Counted from the stretch's first letter, positions 35,113 through 44,359 are shown. The stretch is DNA of 64,000 nt from Streptomyces sp. NBC_01244 (GCF_035987325.1 NZ_CP108488.1:2976001-3040000); one strand, 5' to 3'. Notes: a model not told the origin generated them from the letters alone. Numbers and translations are program-made.

Positions 35113-36816
35113 ATGCGCGCACGCGCCCATCAGCAGTCCCAGCCCAAGCAATCCCAGCCCAAGCAGTCCCAGCTCACCCTGTCCGCAGTCACCAAGACCT
35201 ACGGCGACCGGGTCGTGCTCGACCAGGTGTCGCTGACCGTCCGGCCCGGCGAGAAGGCCGCCGTCATCGGCGAGAACGGCTCCGGCAAGTCCACCCTGCT
35301 CCGGCTGCTCGCCGGGGTCGAGGAACCGGACGGCGGCGAGGTCACCGCCGTCTTCCCCGGCGGCACCGGACACCTCGCCCAGACCCTCGGCCTCGCGCCC
35401 GGGCGGACCGTCCAGGACGCCGTCGACCTCGCCCTCGCCGGCCTTCGGGAGCTGGCCGACCGGATCCGTGCCGCCGAAACCGCGCTCGGCTCCGGCGGCG
35501 AACCGGATCCCGCCGCCCTCGACGCGTACGGCGAACTCCTGAGCGCCTACGAGGAACGCGGCGGCTATCAGGCCGAAGCCCGCACCGACGCCGCGCTGCA
35601 CGGCCTCGGCCTCGCCCACCTCACCCGCGACCGCACCCTCGGCTCGCTCTCCGGCGGCGAGTGCTCCCGGCTCGCGCTGGCCTGCGTCCTGGCCGCCGCG
35701 CCCGAACTCCTGCTCCTGGACGAGCCGACCAACCACCTCGACCGGCGGGCCGTCGACTGGCTCGCGGAGCGGCTGCGCGCCCACCGGGGCACGCTCGTCG
35801 TCGTCACCCACGACCGGGACTTCCTGGAACGGATCACCAGCACGGTCCTGGAGGTCGACCGGGACCTGCGCACGGTCGTGCGGTACGGGGACGGCTGGGC
35901 GGGCTACCTCGCGGCGAAGGCCGCCGCGCGCGGCCGGTGGGCCCAGCGGCACGCGGAGTGGCGGGAGGACCTGGTGCGCACCGAGGCCCTGGTCGCGGCG
36001 GCGGGCCAGCGGCTCGACCGCACCGCCAAGGACCCCGGGCAGGGCTTCGGCAAGCACCGCCGCTCCTCCGAGGCGAAGCTGTCCGGGCAGGTCAGGGCGG
36101 CGCGCAAGCACCTCGAACGGCTGCGCGCCGAGCCGGTGGCGCCGCCGCCGGTGCCGCTGCGCTTCGGCGCCGGGATCGCCGCTCCCGAAGCCGCTCCCGA
36201 AGCCGCCCCCGAAGGGCCGCTCCTCGACGGGCCCCTCCTCGAGCTCTCCGGGGTCCGGGTCGGCGACCGGCTCCGCCTCCCCGCCCTCATCGTGCGGCCG
36301 GGGCAGCGACTGCTGGTCTCGGGGCCGAACGGGGCCGGGAAGACCACCCTGCTACGGGTCCTGGCCGGCGACCTGACCCCTGACACGGGCACGGTCCGCC
36401 GCGCGGAGCACGTACGACTCGGCTATCTGGCGCAGGAGTTGCCCCACTCCCCCGTCCGGCTCCCGCTGCTCTCCGCGTTCGCGGCGGGGCTTCCCGGGCT
36501 GCCCGAGGAGCACGCGGAGGAACTGCTGACGCTCGGGCTGTTCCGTGAGGAGGATCTGCCGGTACCGGTCGCGGCGCTGTCCGCCGGGCAGCGGCGGCGC
36601 CTCGAACTGGCCCGCCTGGTGACCCGGCCCGCCGACGTCCTCGTGCTGGACGAGCCGACCAACCACGTGTCCCTCGCGCTGGTCGAGGAGGTGGAGCAGG
36701 CGCTCGCCGGCTACCCGGGAGCGGTGGTCGCGGTCTCCCACGACCCCCGTTTCCGGGCGGCGTTCGCCGGTGACCGGCTGGAACTGCGGGACGGGGCGCC
36801 CCGGCCGGTCGGTTGA
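35113..36816 (+). CDS. ABC-F family ATPase (ribosome protection type)
   Basis: The 567-residue soluble protein has two ATP-binding cassettes and no membrane segment. Domain 1 holds Walker A GENGSGKST (residues 53-61), LSGGE and LLLLDEPTNHLD; a linker with many charged residues (about 250-350) contains AKDPGQGFGKHRRSSEAKLSGQVRAARKHLERL; domain 2 holds GPNGAGKTT (about 404-412), LSAGQRRRLELARL and LVLDEPTNHVS. ABC-F proteins bind the ribosome and displace antibiotics or help stalled ribosomes. The Gln/Pro/Ser-rich N-terminus contains a QPKQSQPKQSQ repeat. GAGGGGAT precedes the ATG. The upstream leader peptide and hairpin suggest drug-inducible expression. Confidence 0.92.
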   Translation: MRARAHQQSQPKQSQPKQSQLTLSAVTKTYGDRVVLDQVSLTVRPGEKAAVIGENGSGKSTLLRLLAGVEEPDGGEVTAVFPGGTGHLAQTLGLAPGRTVQDAVDLALAGLRELADRIRAAETALGSGGEPDPAALDAYGELLSAYEERGGYQAEARTDAALHGLGLAHLTRDRTLGSLSGGECSRLALACVLAAAPELLLLDEPTNHLDRRAVDWLAERLRAHRGTLVVVTHDRDFLERITSTVLEVDRDLRTVVRYGDGWAGYLAAKAAARGRWAQRHAEWREDLVRTEALVAAAGQRLDRTAKDPGQGFGKHRRSSEAKLSGQVRAARKHLERLRAEPVAPPPVPLRFGAGIAAPEAAPEAAPEGPLLDGPLLELSGVRVGDRLRLPALIVRPGQRLLVSGPNGAGKTTLLRVLAGDLTPDTGTVRRAEHVRLGYLAQELPHSPVRLPLLSAFAAGLPGLPEEHAEELLTLGLFREEDLPVPVAALSAGQRRRLELARLVTRPADVLVLDEPTNHVSLALVEEVEQALAGYPGAVVAVSHDPRFRAAFAGDRLELRDGAPRPVG

Positions 36817-36831
36817 CCGGGGCGCCCCGTC
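36790..36831 (+). terminator. Terminator hairpin spanning the ABC-F stop codon
   Basis: A perfect 15-bp stem (36790-36804 with 36817-36831, core GGGGCGCCCCGG/CCGGGGCGCCCC) encloses a 12-base loop whose last three bases are the TGA stop of the ABC-F gene. It can serve both this gene and the converging FG-GAP gene. Confidence 0.88.
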
Positions 36832-36842
36832 GCGTACGAGCC

Positions 36843-38990
36843 CTAGGAGATCTTCGTGTAGTCCCAGATCGGCTGGGTGCCGATGGCGGTCCGGTTGCCG
36901 AAGCCTCCGGCGCCGTTGCCCGCGTTCAGCCACGGCCGGCCCGCGGTGTCGCGGGACAGGAGGTCGGCCTTGCCGTCGCCGTTCAGGTCGCCGGCGCCGA
37001 CGACGTCCTTGTAGGTGCCGCCCCAGTCCTTGAAGACCAGGACGCGGTCCTTGAAGACGCCGGTGCCGGTGCCGTTTCCGGTGCCGTTGTAGCGCCACAG
37101 CTCGCCGGAGGCGTCGAGGCCGAGCAGGTCGGCCTTGCCGTCACCGGTGAGGTCACCCACACCGATGATCTTCTTGTACCCGTTCCAGCCCGTGCCGACC
37201 TTGACCCGCGCCGCGAAGCCGCCCGCGCCGTTGTCGGCGTAGAGGTAGAGGCTGCCGGTGGCCGCGTCGCGGGCCAGCAGGTCGGTGCGGCCGTCACCGG
37301 TGAGGTCACCGGGAGCGGAGAAGGAGTTGTGGGCCTTCCAGTCCGAGGCGATCTTCTTGTACGCCGATCCGGGCGACGGGAGTCCGCCGCACGCCGGGGT
37401 GTACATGCGGGCCTCGCCACCGGGCAGGCGGACGAACACGTCGTTGCAGCGGTCCCCGTTCAGGTCCCCGAAGGGCAGCACCTCGGCGGCCGGGTCCCAG
37501 CCGGGCACCGTGAACGGGGCCGCGGTGAGGCCGGTGCCCGAGTAGACCTTGAGGTTGCCCGCGGTCGAGAGCCCCAGGACATCGGCCTTGCCGTCGCCCG
37601 TGATGTCGCGCCGTACGGGAAGCTCGCGCGGGGTGGTGGTCGTGAGGTAGCCGACCGTGTGGTGGACGCCGTCGGCGTCCTGCTCGTTCTGACCGAACGC
37701 CACGAGCGGCCGACCCTGACCGTCGACGGTCATCTCGAAGTTCCAGTTGTGCGCCTCGCTGAGCAGCGTGGGAGCCGACCAGGTGCCGCCCGCGAACGTG
37801 GATGCATAGGCGCGGTCGCGCAGGTCGCTGACCCGGGTCCAGACGACGGCCACAGTGCCGTTGGCGGCGAGCACACTGTGCACAGTGTGGTGAACGGCGC
37901 GGGGGGACGGGAAACGCTGCTCCGCCGCCCAGGTGCCCTTGGCCTCCGAGCGCACGCTGTACCAGGGCACGCGGTTCGAACCCACCAGGACGACGTCGCC
38001 GTTCGGCAGAATCATCGGTGCGTTGACACGGTGGGCGGTCCCGGTGCCAACCAGCTCGGCGGGGCTCCAGGACGTGGTGCCGGCCGCCAGCCGCGCGTAG
38101 GACAGTGCGACGTCCGGAGACAGTGCGGTCTCCGCCCGGCCGTTCCACACCATGTGGAACCCGCCCTTGGGGTGTGCGAAGACCTGCAGGTCGTGGGGCG
38201 AGCCTGCCAGGCCGAGACCCTGCGGCGCGCTCCACTGCGATGCGCCGGCGGCCTTCTCCATGGTCCGGTACTGGCGTGCTTCCCCCCGCACGAGCACGCC
38301 GCCCCAGGACACCAGCGCCGTACCGTCGTTGGCGACCGCGAGGGACACCTCCCCGGCGTCACGGGGCTGGGCGGCGGTGGCCAGGACGGCCGGAGCCGAC
38401 CAGACTCCCTGGGCCGTCCGCTCGGAGGCGTAGACCTTGCCGGACGCGTACCAGGCGGCGACGGCGTGTCCCGAGGCGCTGCCCGCGACGCGGGCTTCGT
38501 AGGACCCGATGAAGTGCTGCGCTGCCGAGAACTCGGTGGCGCCCGGTGCGAGCATCGCGGTCCAGGCCTTCGTGTCCGTGGTCAGGTTCCCGTCCCGCCA
38601 CATCAGTTGGACGGAGCCGTCGGGCAGTGCGGTGAGGTGTACGGCGCTGGTGTCCAACAGCTTGAAGCCCGTCGGGAGCCAGCCCGTCGCCCCCGCGGGA
38701 CGCCGCAGCACCGTACCGCCCGACACCGCCACCACGGTGCCGTTCTTGGCCGTCACCATGCGGCTGATCGGCTGGTCCAGCCGGGTCGGCTTGGTCCACG
38801 GACCGAGCTGCACCGGGGCGGTGGAGACCGCGGCCGTGGCGGCGGCATCCTGGGCGGGGTCCGGTACGGCCGCGGCCGCCGTCGGCGCCGCGAGGGCGGT
38901 CGGCGCCGCGAGGGCGGTCGGCGCGGCCAGCGCGAGCGCGAGGACGGGAGTGAGCGCGACGCCGAGCGCCGTGCGGGCATGCAGAGTCAT
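36843..38990 (-). CDS. Secreted FG-GAP/VCBS repeat protein
   Basis: The 715-residue protein has a signal peptide with a repeated PTALAA motif, then about 430 residues of beta-propeller-like repeats (exo-alpha-sialidase-like strands such as VAVVWTRVSD, PLVAFGQNE) and a C-terminal region with five FG-GAP calcium-binding loops: DITGDGKADVLGL, DLNGDRCNDVFVR, DLTGDGRTDLLAR, DLTGDGKADLLGL and DLNGDGKADLLSR. It is probably a secreted calcium-binding surface protein; no catalytic motif is visible. The ATG at 38990 begins the signal peptide; longer upstream readings lack one. Confidence 0.87.
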   Translation of the reverse strand: MTLHARTALGVALTPVLALALAAPTALAAPTALAAPTAAAAVPDPAQDAAATAAVSTAPVQLGPWTKPTRLDQPISRMVTAKNGTVVAVSGGTVLRRPAGATGWLPTGFKLLDTSAVHLTALPDGSVQLMWRDGNLTTDTKAWTAMLAPGATEFSAAQHFIGSYEARVAGSASGHAVAAWYASGKVYASERTAQGVWSAPAVLATAAQPRDAGEVSLAVANDGTALVSWGGVLVRGEARQYRTMEKAAGASQWSAPQGLGLAGSPHDLQVFAHPKGGFHMVWNGRAETALSPDVALSYARLAAGTTSWSPAELVGTGTAHRVNAPMILPNGDVVLVGSNRVPWYSVRSEAKGTWAAEQRFPSPRAVHHTVHSVLAANGTVAVVWTRVSDLRDRAYASTFAGGTWSAPTLLSEAHNWNFEMTVDGQGRPLVAFGQNEQDADGVHHTVGYLTTTTPRELPVRRDITGDGKADVLGLSTAGNLKVYSGTGLTAAPFTVPGWDPAAEVLPFGDLNGDRCNDVFVRLPGGEARMYTPACGGLPSPGSAYKKIASDWKAHNSFSAPGDLTGDGRTDLLARDAATGSLYLYADNGAGGFAARVKVGTGWNGYKKIIGVGDLTGDGKADLLGLDASGELWRYNGTGNGTGTGVFKDRVLVFKDWGGTYKDVVGAGDLNGDGKADLLSRDTAGRPWLNAGNGAGGFGNRTAIGTQPIWDYTKIS

Positions 38991-39266
38991 GTGGAAAGGC
39001 CCCCCCGGGCATGAGGTGCATGAGGTGCATGCACATACGCGCGCAGCGTATATCAGGCCATGATCACGGATCAGGGGGCCGTTCCGGCCGGGTGGCAGGG
39101 CCTGGAAGGCGGTGGCCGGCGGCCCTCTCCCCCTTGAACACGGTGTGGCCCGAAGTGGCTCTTCCGGGACCTGACGGGGAACCCGGGGCCGGACCAAGGA
39201 GATTCGTTTGCCCCTCCGGGCAACCAAATCCGGGCGGGTGGTGGTCAAGGGGGCGAGGAGGTGCCG

Positions 39267-39791
39267 ATGCAGGCCGAGGAAGAAGCGCAGTTCCAGTCGT
39301 TCGTCGCCGCGCGCTGGAGCCATCTGGTGCGCACCGCATACCTGTTGACGGGCGATCCGCACGATGCGGAGGACGTGACCCAGGCCGCGCTCGCGAAGGC
39401 GTACCGGTCGTGGCGGCGCGTGGCGCGCATGGACAGCCCGGAGGCGTACGTCCGCCGGATGCTGGTCACCTGCAACAGCGACCGGTTCCGCAAGCGCCGG
39501 GTCGCCGAGCGCCTGACGGCCAGCGTGCCGGACACGTCGGTGGGCGACCAGGCCGCGGCGTGGGCCGACCAGCGCGGGGCGCTGATGGAGGCGCTGGCCC
39601 AACTGCCCGCCCGTCAGCGGGCAGTGGTGGTGATGCGGTACTGGGAGGACCTCTCCGAGGCCGAGACCGCCGATGTCCTGGGGTGCTCCCAGGGCACCGT
39701 CAAGAGCCAGGCCTCCAAGGCACTGGCGAAACTGCGCGCCTGGCCCGGACTGGGCCGGATCGCTGCGATGAACGAGGGGGCGGTCCTGTGA
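39267..39791 (+). CDS. SigE-family ECF RNA polymerase sigma factor
   Basis: This 174-residue sigma factor has region 2 (FVAARWSHLVRTAYLLTGDPHDAEDVTQAALAKAYRSW, about residues 9-48) and region 4 (LPARQRAVVVMRYWEDLSEAETADVLGCSQGTVKSQASKALAKLR, about residues 113-157) of the actinobacterial SigE-like group. The ATG at 39267 is preferred because GAGGAG sits 8 bases upstream; GTG 39261 is too close to it. Its stop overlaps the GTG of the next gene (GTGA), suggesting that the partner membrane protein regulates it. Confidence 0.93.
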   Translation: MQAEEEAQFQSFVAARWSHLVRTAYLLTGDPHDAEDVTQAALAKAYRSWRRVARMDSPEAYVRRMLVTCNSDRFRKRRVAERLTASVPDTSVGDQAAAWADQRGALMEALAQLPARQRAVVVMRYWEDLSEAETADVLGCSQGTVKSQASKALAKLRAWPGLGRIAAMNEGAVL

Positions 39792-40795
39792 ACGGGCAGG
39801 GCGACGGGCGGGGCCACGGACGGGGCCACGGGCAGGGCGACGGGCAGGGCCACGGGCAGGGCGATGCCCGACGGGACGAGGCCGACGAGTTCGAGCTGGA
39901 TCTGAGGGACTGGATGGCCCGGGGCGCCGAGGCCGTGCGGCCCGCCGCCGTGCCGTACCCGGAGATCGTCCGCCAGGGCCGCGCGGAGCGGCGCAACCGC
40001 AGGCTGGCGGCGGCGGGAGCCGCCCTGGTCGCGCTGGCCGTCGTACCGGTCACCACCCTGGTCCTCACCGGCAACGGCCCCCGCACCGGTGGCGGTCCGG
40101 CGGTCGCGGCCGCGGCGGGCGGCGGACCGACGCCGACCGCGGCGCCGCCTTCGCCCCGGCTGCCCCCGGGACCGGCCGCGCCCGCGACCCCCGGACAGCT
40201 CGCCGACGGGATCACCCTCCAGGCCGCGGCCGCCGGGCTCGAACTGTGCCTCGCGTACGACCGGCGGCACTCCGCTCCGTCGGGCTTCGGCCGGGAGGAC
40301 CTGGGCAAGGCCTCCGACTACCGGATCCTGCTCGCGCACCGCAGCACCGGCAACAACAACTCCCCCGGGGACGGCCGGTACATCGTCGCCGTCAAGGAGG
40401 CCCCGAGGCAGACCCGGCTCATCTGCCTCGTCAAGGACGGCCAGGCCTCCGGTCTCAACACCTCGCTCGGCGGGGGTTCGGACCCCGAGGGCGGACCCGT
40501 CCGCCCCGACATCAACGGGGGCAAGCTCTACCTGCAGAAGCTGAGCTCCGAGGGCCCCTGGAAGCTGCCCTACCGCTGGGGCAGCATCGGCACCGTCGAC
40601 CCCGGCGTCGCCCGGGTCACCGTGAGCTACGGCGGAACGCCCGTCGAAGCCGCCCTGGACCACGGCTGGTTCGCCGCCACCGGCATCCTCGACCGGTCCG
40701 TCACCAAGGCCCCGCGGGTCAAGGGCTACGACGCCCAGGGCAAGCAGGTCTACGACTCCGACCAGGACAGGTCGTACGACAAGCCCATCCCGTAG
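39788..40795 (+). CDS. Membrane protein coupled to the ECF sigma factor (possible anti-sigma)
   Basis: The 335-residue protein starts at GTG 39788, overlapping the sigma stop. A low-complexity Gly-Gln-Asp-His N-terminus (residues 2-25), coded by 12-base repeats, is followed by a cytoplasmic segment DEFELDLRDWMARGAEAV, a basic RAERRNRR patch and one transmembrane helix at about residues 74-97. About 240 residues lie outside, with a Pro-rich linker and a C-terminal domain carrying single cysteines in LELCLAYD and RLICLV. Topology and coupling fit an anti-sigma or sensor protein, but no zinc-binding anti-sigma motif is present. Confidence 0.75.
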   Translation: MNGQGDGRGHGRGHGQGDGQGHGQGDARRDEADEFELDLRDWMARGAEAVRPAAVPYPEIVRQGRAERRNRRLAAAGAALVALAVVPVTTLVLTGNGPRTGGGPAVAAAAGGGPTPTAAPPSPRLPPGPAAPATPGQLADGITLQAAAAGLELCLAYDRRHSAPSGFGREDLGKASDYRILLAHRSTGNNNSPGDGRYIVAVKEAPRQTRLICLVKDGQASGLNTSLGGGSDPEGGPVRPDINGGKLYLQKLSSEGPWKLPYRWGSIGTVDPGVARVTVSYGGTPVEAALDHGWFAATGILDRSVTKAPRVKGYDAQGKQVYDSDQDRSYDKPIP

Positions 40796-40820
40796 CCCGG
40801 GAGTCCCGGAGTCCCGAGTT

Positions 40821-40877
40821 CCGCGCTACGGGACCCCGCCGCCGCACAGGGGTCGGCGGCGGGGTCCCGTAGCGCGG
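40821..40877. terminator. Bidirectional terminator between convergent genes
   Basis: A perfect 24-bp stem (40821-40844 with 40854-40877, containing GGGACCCCGCC and its complement) with a 9-base loop lies between the membrane protein stop and the glnE stop, which follows it directly. Its symmetry suits termination in both directions. Confidence 0.92.
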
Positions 40878-43865
40878 CTACGCCCCGTAGAACAGCTCGT
40901 CCACCACGCCCCGCGCGCGGCGGGTGATGCGGCGGTAGTCCTCCAGCATGTCGCCGACCGTTCCCTCCGCGTAGCCGAGGTAGCGGCCGACGGCCGCCAG
41001 TTCGCGGGCCTCCGAGGGGAAGGTGTCGCCCGCGCGGCCGCGGACCAGCATCACGGCGTTGCGGACCCGGGTGGCCAGTACCCAGGCCTCGTCCAGGATC
41101 TGCGCCTCCTCGGTCGGGATCAGGCCGGCCGCGTGCGCGGCGGCCAGGGCCTCGCGGGTCCGGGTCGTGCGCAGGCCCGGTTCCGCCCAGGCGTGCCGCA
41201 TCTGGATCAGCTGGACGGTCCACTCGACGTCGCTGAGGCCGCCGCGGCCGAGCTTGGTGTGCAGCGTCGGGTCGGCGCCCCTGGGCAGGCGCTCGGATTC
41301 CATCCGGGCCTTCAGGCGCCGGATCTCGCGGACGGCGTCCTCGCCGAGGCCTTCCATCGGGTAGCGCAGCGGGTCGATCAGGTCGATGAAGCGCTGACCG
41401 AGCTCGAGGTCGCCGGCCACCGGTTCGGCGCGCAGCAGGGCCTGGGACTCCCAGGTCAGGGACCAGCGGCGGTAGTAGGCGGCGTAGGAGGGCAGGGTGC
41501 GGACCAGGGGTCCGGAGCGGCCTTCGGGGCGCAGGTCGGCGTCGATGAGCAGCGGCGGGTCGGTGGTGGGGAGTTGGAGGAGCCTGCGCATTTCGGAGAC
41601 GACGTGCTGGGCGGCCTTGGCGGCTTCCTGTTCGTCGACGCCCTCGCGCGGCTCGTGGACGAACAGGACATCGGCGTCGGAGCCGTAGCCGAGCTCGTGC
41701 CCGCCGAAGCGGCCGACGCCGATGACGGCGAAGCGGGTGGGCAGGGTGTCGCCCCAGTGGCCCTGGACGGCGGCGCGCAGGGCTCCGGCGACGGTGGCGG
41801 CGGTGAGTTCGGAGACGGCGCGGCCGACCCGGTCGACCAGGGCTCCGTGGTCCTCCTCGGCCGGGCTGTCCTCCGTACCGTAGGAGCCGATGATGTCGGC
41901 GGCGGTGGTGCGGAACAGCTCGCGGCGGCGGACACCGCGGGCTGCGGCCACCCCGGCTTCCGGGTTCTCGGCGCGGCCGACGGCGGCCAGCACCTCCTGC
42001 TCCAGTGCCTCGTGGGTACGGGGAACCAGGCCTTCGGGGTCGCCCAGCAGGGCCACCGCCTCGGGGGCGCGCATGAGGAGGTCGGGGGCGAGGCGTCCGG
42101 CGGAGAGCACCCGGGCGAGGTTCTCCGCGGCGGCGCCCTCGTCGCGCAGGAGGCGCAGGTACCAGGGGGTGCGTCCGAGGGCGTCGGAGACCTTGCGGAA
42201 GTTGAGCAGACCCGCGTCCGGGTCGGCGGAGTCGGCGAACCAGCCGAGGAGCACGGGCAGCAGGGTGCGCTGGATGGCGGCGGCGCGGGTGACGCCGGAG
42301 GCGAGGGCTTCGAGATGGCGCAGGGCCGCGGCCGGGTCCGCGTACCCGAGGGCTTCGAGGCGCTGGCCGGCGGCGCGCGGGGAGAGCCGGGTCTCGCCCG
42401 GGGCGAGCTGGGCCACGGCGTCGAGGAGCGGCCGGTAGAAGATCTTCTCGTGCAGGCGGCGGACCACGGAGGCGTGCCGGCGCCAAGCCTTGTTGAGTTC
42501 GGCGACCGGTTCGGTGCGCAGGCCGAGCGAGCGGCCCAGGCGCCGCAGGTCGGCCTCGTCCTCGGGGACGAGGTGGGTGCGGCGCAGCCGGTAGAGCTGG
42601 ATGCGGTGTTCCATGGCCCGCAGGAAGCGGTACGCGTCGTGCAGTTGGGCGGCGTCGGCGCGCCCGACGTAGCCGCCGGCGGCGAGGGCGGTCAGCGCGT
42701 CGAGGGTGGTGCCGGAGTGCAGGGTGGCGTCGGAGCGTCCGTGCACGAGCTGGAGGAGCTGGACGGCGAACTCGACGTCGCGCAGGCCCCCGGGGCCGAG
42801 CTTCAGTTCGCGCTCGACCTGGGCGGCGGGGATGTTGTCGACGACCCGGCGGCGCATCTTCTGGACGTCGGGGACGAAGTTCTCGCGCTCGGCGGCCTGC
42901 CAGACGAGGGGAGTTATGGCGGCGATGTACTCGGCGCCGAGCGCCTCGTCGCCGGCGACGGCGCGGGCCTTGAGGAGGGCCTGGAACTCCCAGGTCTTGG
43001 CCCAGCGCTGGTAATAGGCGAGGTGGGAGGCGAGGGTGCGGACGAGCGGACCGTTTCTGCCCTCGGGGCGGAGGTTGGCGTCGACGGGCCAGATGGTGCC
43101 TTCGACGGTGGTCTCGGAGCAGATCCGCATGAGGTGGGAGGCGAGCCGGGCGGCGGCCTGGACGGCCTTGCCCTCGTCCGCGCCGGGGGCCGCGTCGCCG
43201 ACGAAGATGACGTCGACGTCGGAGACGTAGTTCAGCTCGTTGCCGCCGCACTTGCCCATGGCGATGACGGCGAGCCGGCAGGCGGCCGCGTCCTCGGGGG
43301 CGGCGGCGGTCGCGATGCGCAGGGCCGCCCGGAGGGTGGCGGTGGCCAGGTCGGCGAGTTCGGCGGCGGTCTGGGCTACGTCTATGGTCCCGCACACGTC
43401 GCGGGCGGCGATGGAGAGCAGGCAGCGGCGGTAGGCGACGCGCAGGGTGACGGGGTCGTCGGCGCCGGCCAGTCCGTTCTCGAACTCGGGCAGTCCGGGG
43501 TGCAGATCGGCGGCCTCGTAGGTGACGAGGGCCTGCCAGTCCCGGGGGTGGCGGGCGAGGTGGTCGCCGAGGGCCTCGGAGGCGCCGAGCACGCCGAGGA
43601 GGCGGTCGCGCAGGGGTTTGGCGCTGACGAGGGTGTCGAGGAGGCCGGGCAGCTCCTCGGGGGTCTGCGCCTCGGCGAGCCTGACCAGGCCGAGGAGGGC
43701 GAGGTCGGGATCGGCGGTGGCTCCGAGGGCGTCGAGGAGCACCGGATCGGCGCGTACGGCGGCCAGCGCGTCGGTGTCGAGCAGCCGGGCGGCGGCCGAG
43801 GGGTCGGTGAACCCGCTGCGCAGCAGCCGGCTGAAGGTACTGCTCCTGCGTCCCGGGACTGTCAT
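40878..43865 (-). CDS. glnE: Bifunctional glutamine synthetase adenylyltransferase/adenylyl-removing enzyme
   Basis: The 995-residue protein adds and removes AMP on a tyrosine of glutamine synthetase I according to nitrogen status. It carries two nucleotidyltransferase domains, each with the GxGxxGxxE...SDxD motif: MGKCGGNELNYVSDVDVIFV in the N-terminal adenylyl-removing half (about residue 205) and VGRFGGHELGYGSDADVLFV in the C-terminal adenylylating half (about residue 720). Each is followed by DANLRPEGRNGPLVRTL- and DADLRPEGRSGPLVRTL-type segments. Length and order match actinobacterial GlnE. The large terminator follows its stop. Confidence 0.97.
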   Translation of the reverse strand: MTVPGRRSSTFSRLLRSGFTDPSAAARLLDTDALAAVRADPVLLDALGATADPDLALLGLVRLAEAQTPEELPGLLDTLVSAKPLRDRLLGVLGASEALGDHLARHPRDWQALVTYEAADLHPGLPEFENGLAGADDPVTLRVAYRRCLLSIAARDVCGTIDVAQTAAELADLATATLRAALRIATAAAPEDAAACRLAVIAMGKCGGNELNYVSDVDVIFVGDAAPGADEGKAVQAAARLASHLMRICSETTVEGTIWPVDANLRPEGRNGPLVRTLASHLAYYQRWAKTWEFQALLKARAVAGDEALGAEYIAAITPLVWQAAERENFVPDVQKMRRRVVDNIPAAQVERELKLGPGGLRDVEFAVQLLQLVHGRSDATLHSGTTLDALTALAAGGYVGRADAAQLHDAYRFLRAMEHRIQLYRLRRTHLVPEDEADLRRLGRSLGLRTEPVAELNKAWRRHASVVRRLHEKIFYRPLLDAVAQLAPGETRLSPRAAGQRLEALGYADPAAALRHLEALASGVTRAAAIQRTLLPVLLGWFADSADPDAGLLNFRKVSDALGRTPWYLRLLRDEGAAAENLARVLSAGRLAPDLLMRAPEAVALLGDPEGLVPRTHEALEQEVLAAVGRAENPEAGVAAARGVRRRELFRTTAADIIGSYGTEDSPAEEDHGALVDRVGRAVSELTAATVAGALRAAVQGHWGDTLPTRFAVIGVGRFGGHELGYGSDADVLFVHEPREGVDEQEAAKAAQHVVSEMRRLLQLPTTDPPLLIDADLRPEGRSGPLVRTLPSYAAYYRRWSLTWESQALLRAEPVAGDLELGQRFIDLIDPLRYPMEGLGEDAVREIRRLKARMESERLPRGADPTLHTKLGRGGLSDVEWTVQLIQMRHAWAEPGLRTTRTREALAAAHAAGLIPTEEAQILDEAWVLATRVRNAVMLVRGRAGDTFPSEARELAAVGRYLGYAEGTVGDMLEDYRRITRRARGVVDELFYGA

Positions 43866-44359
43866 CCCGCCGCCTCCCGCGTACGTCGGCCTGCCTCTGC
43901 CCTGGCCGGGCGGTTGCGGGGGTGTCGCCTTCGGCGGGTGTCGCCGGTGGCAGCGTCCGCGCTTCCGCCCGGGGAGAGCCTAGCCGGAGCAGGCGTTCGA
44001 CTCACCGCATGCCCGATGGGGCGGATTGTCGGATTCTCGGCAGCCGTGCGGCGGGAGGGAGCCGGCGCCCCGCCCGGCGGGGTGGGACCGCGGCCCGTAC
44101 CGCGGCCCGTACTGCGGTCCGTACTGCGGTCCGTACTGCGGTCCCACCGTGGGGCCTGGCGGGTTCGCCGAGCGGCTCGATCACACCGTGACCGAGGACA
44201 CGTACGAAACGCCCACACGAGCCGCGCCCAGGCGGCAATTTCCACGAATCGGAAGTCATCGGCGATCCGGGTGAACCAACTTGACCGGAATGAGCTCTCA
44301 CTGACCGACCGACAGTTTCACGCGGTTCTTCCTGCCGGAACGACCTCAAGGCGTAGCCG
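43866..44359. other. Intergenic region between glnE and the PIG-L gene
   Basis: This 494-bp gap contains the 12-bp tandem array at 44081-44148 and otherwise short readings without support. An 82-codon plus-strand reading (44026-44274) is only the translation of the repeats (GPYCGPYCGPY). The glnE and PIG-L genes are divergent, so both promoters should be here, but I could not place clear -10/-35 boxes. Confidence 0.5.
44081..44148. repeat. 12-bp tandem array framed by an inverted repeat
   Basis: Four 12-bp units (CGCGGCCCGTAC twice, TGCGGTCCGTAC twice) run from 44089 to 44136, with a partial fifth. The array is bracketed by a perfect 11-bp inverted pair, GGTGGGACCGC (44081-44091) and GCGGTCCCACC (44138-44148). 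Confidence 0.92.

Noticed and set aside
40821..40877. Inverted repeat as an insertion-sequence end
   Set aside because: It is a single perfect hairpin between convergent stops, which fits a terminator; no transposase or target duplication is present.
44026..44274. Possible small protein with GPYCGPYC repeats
   Set aside because: It is simply the translation of the 12-bp array, without start signals.
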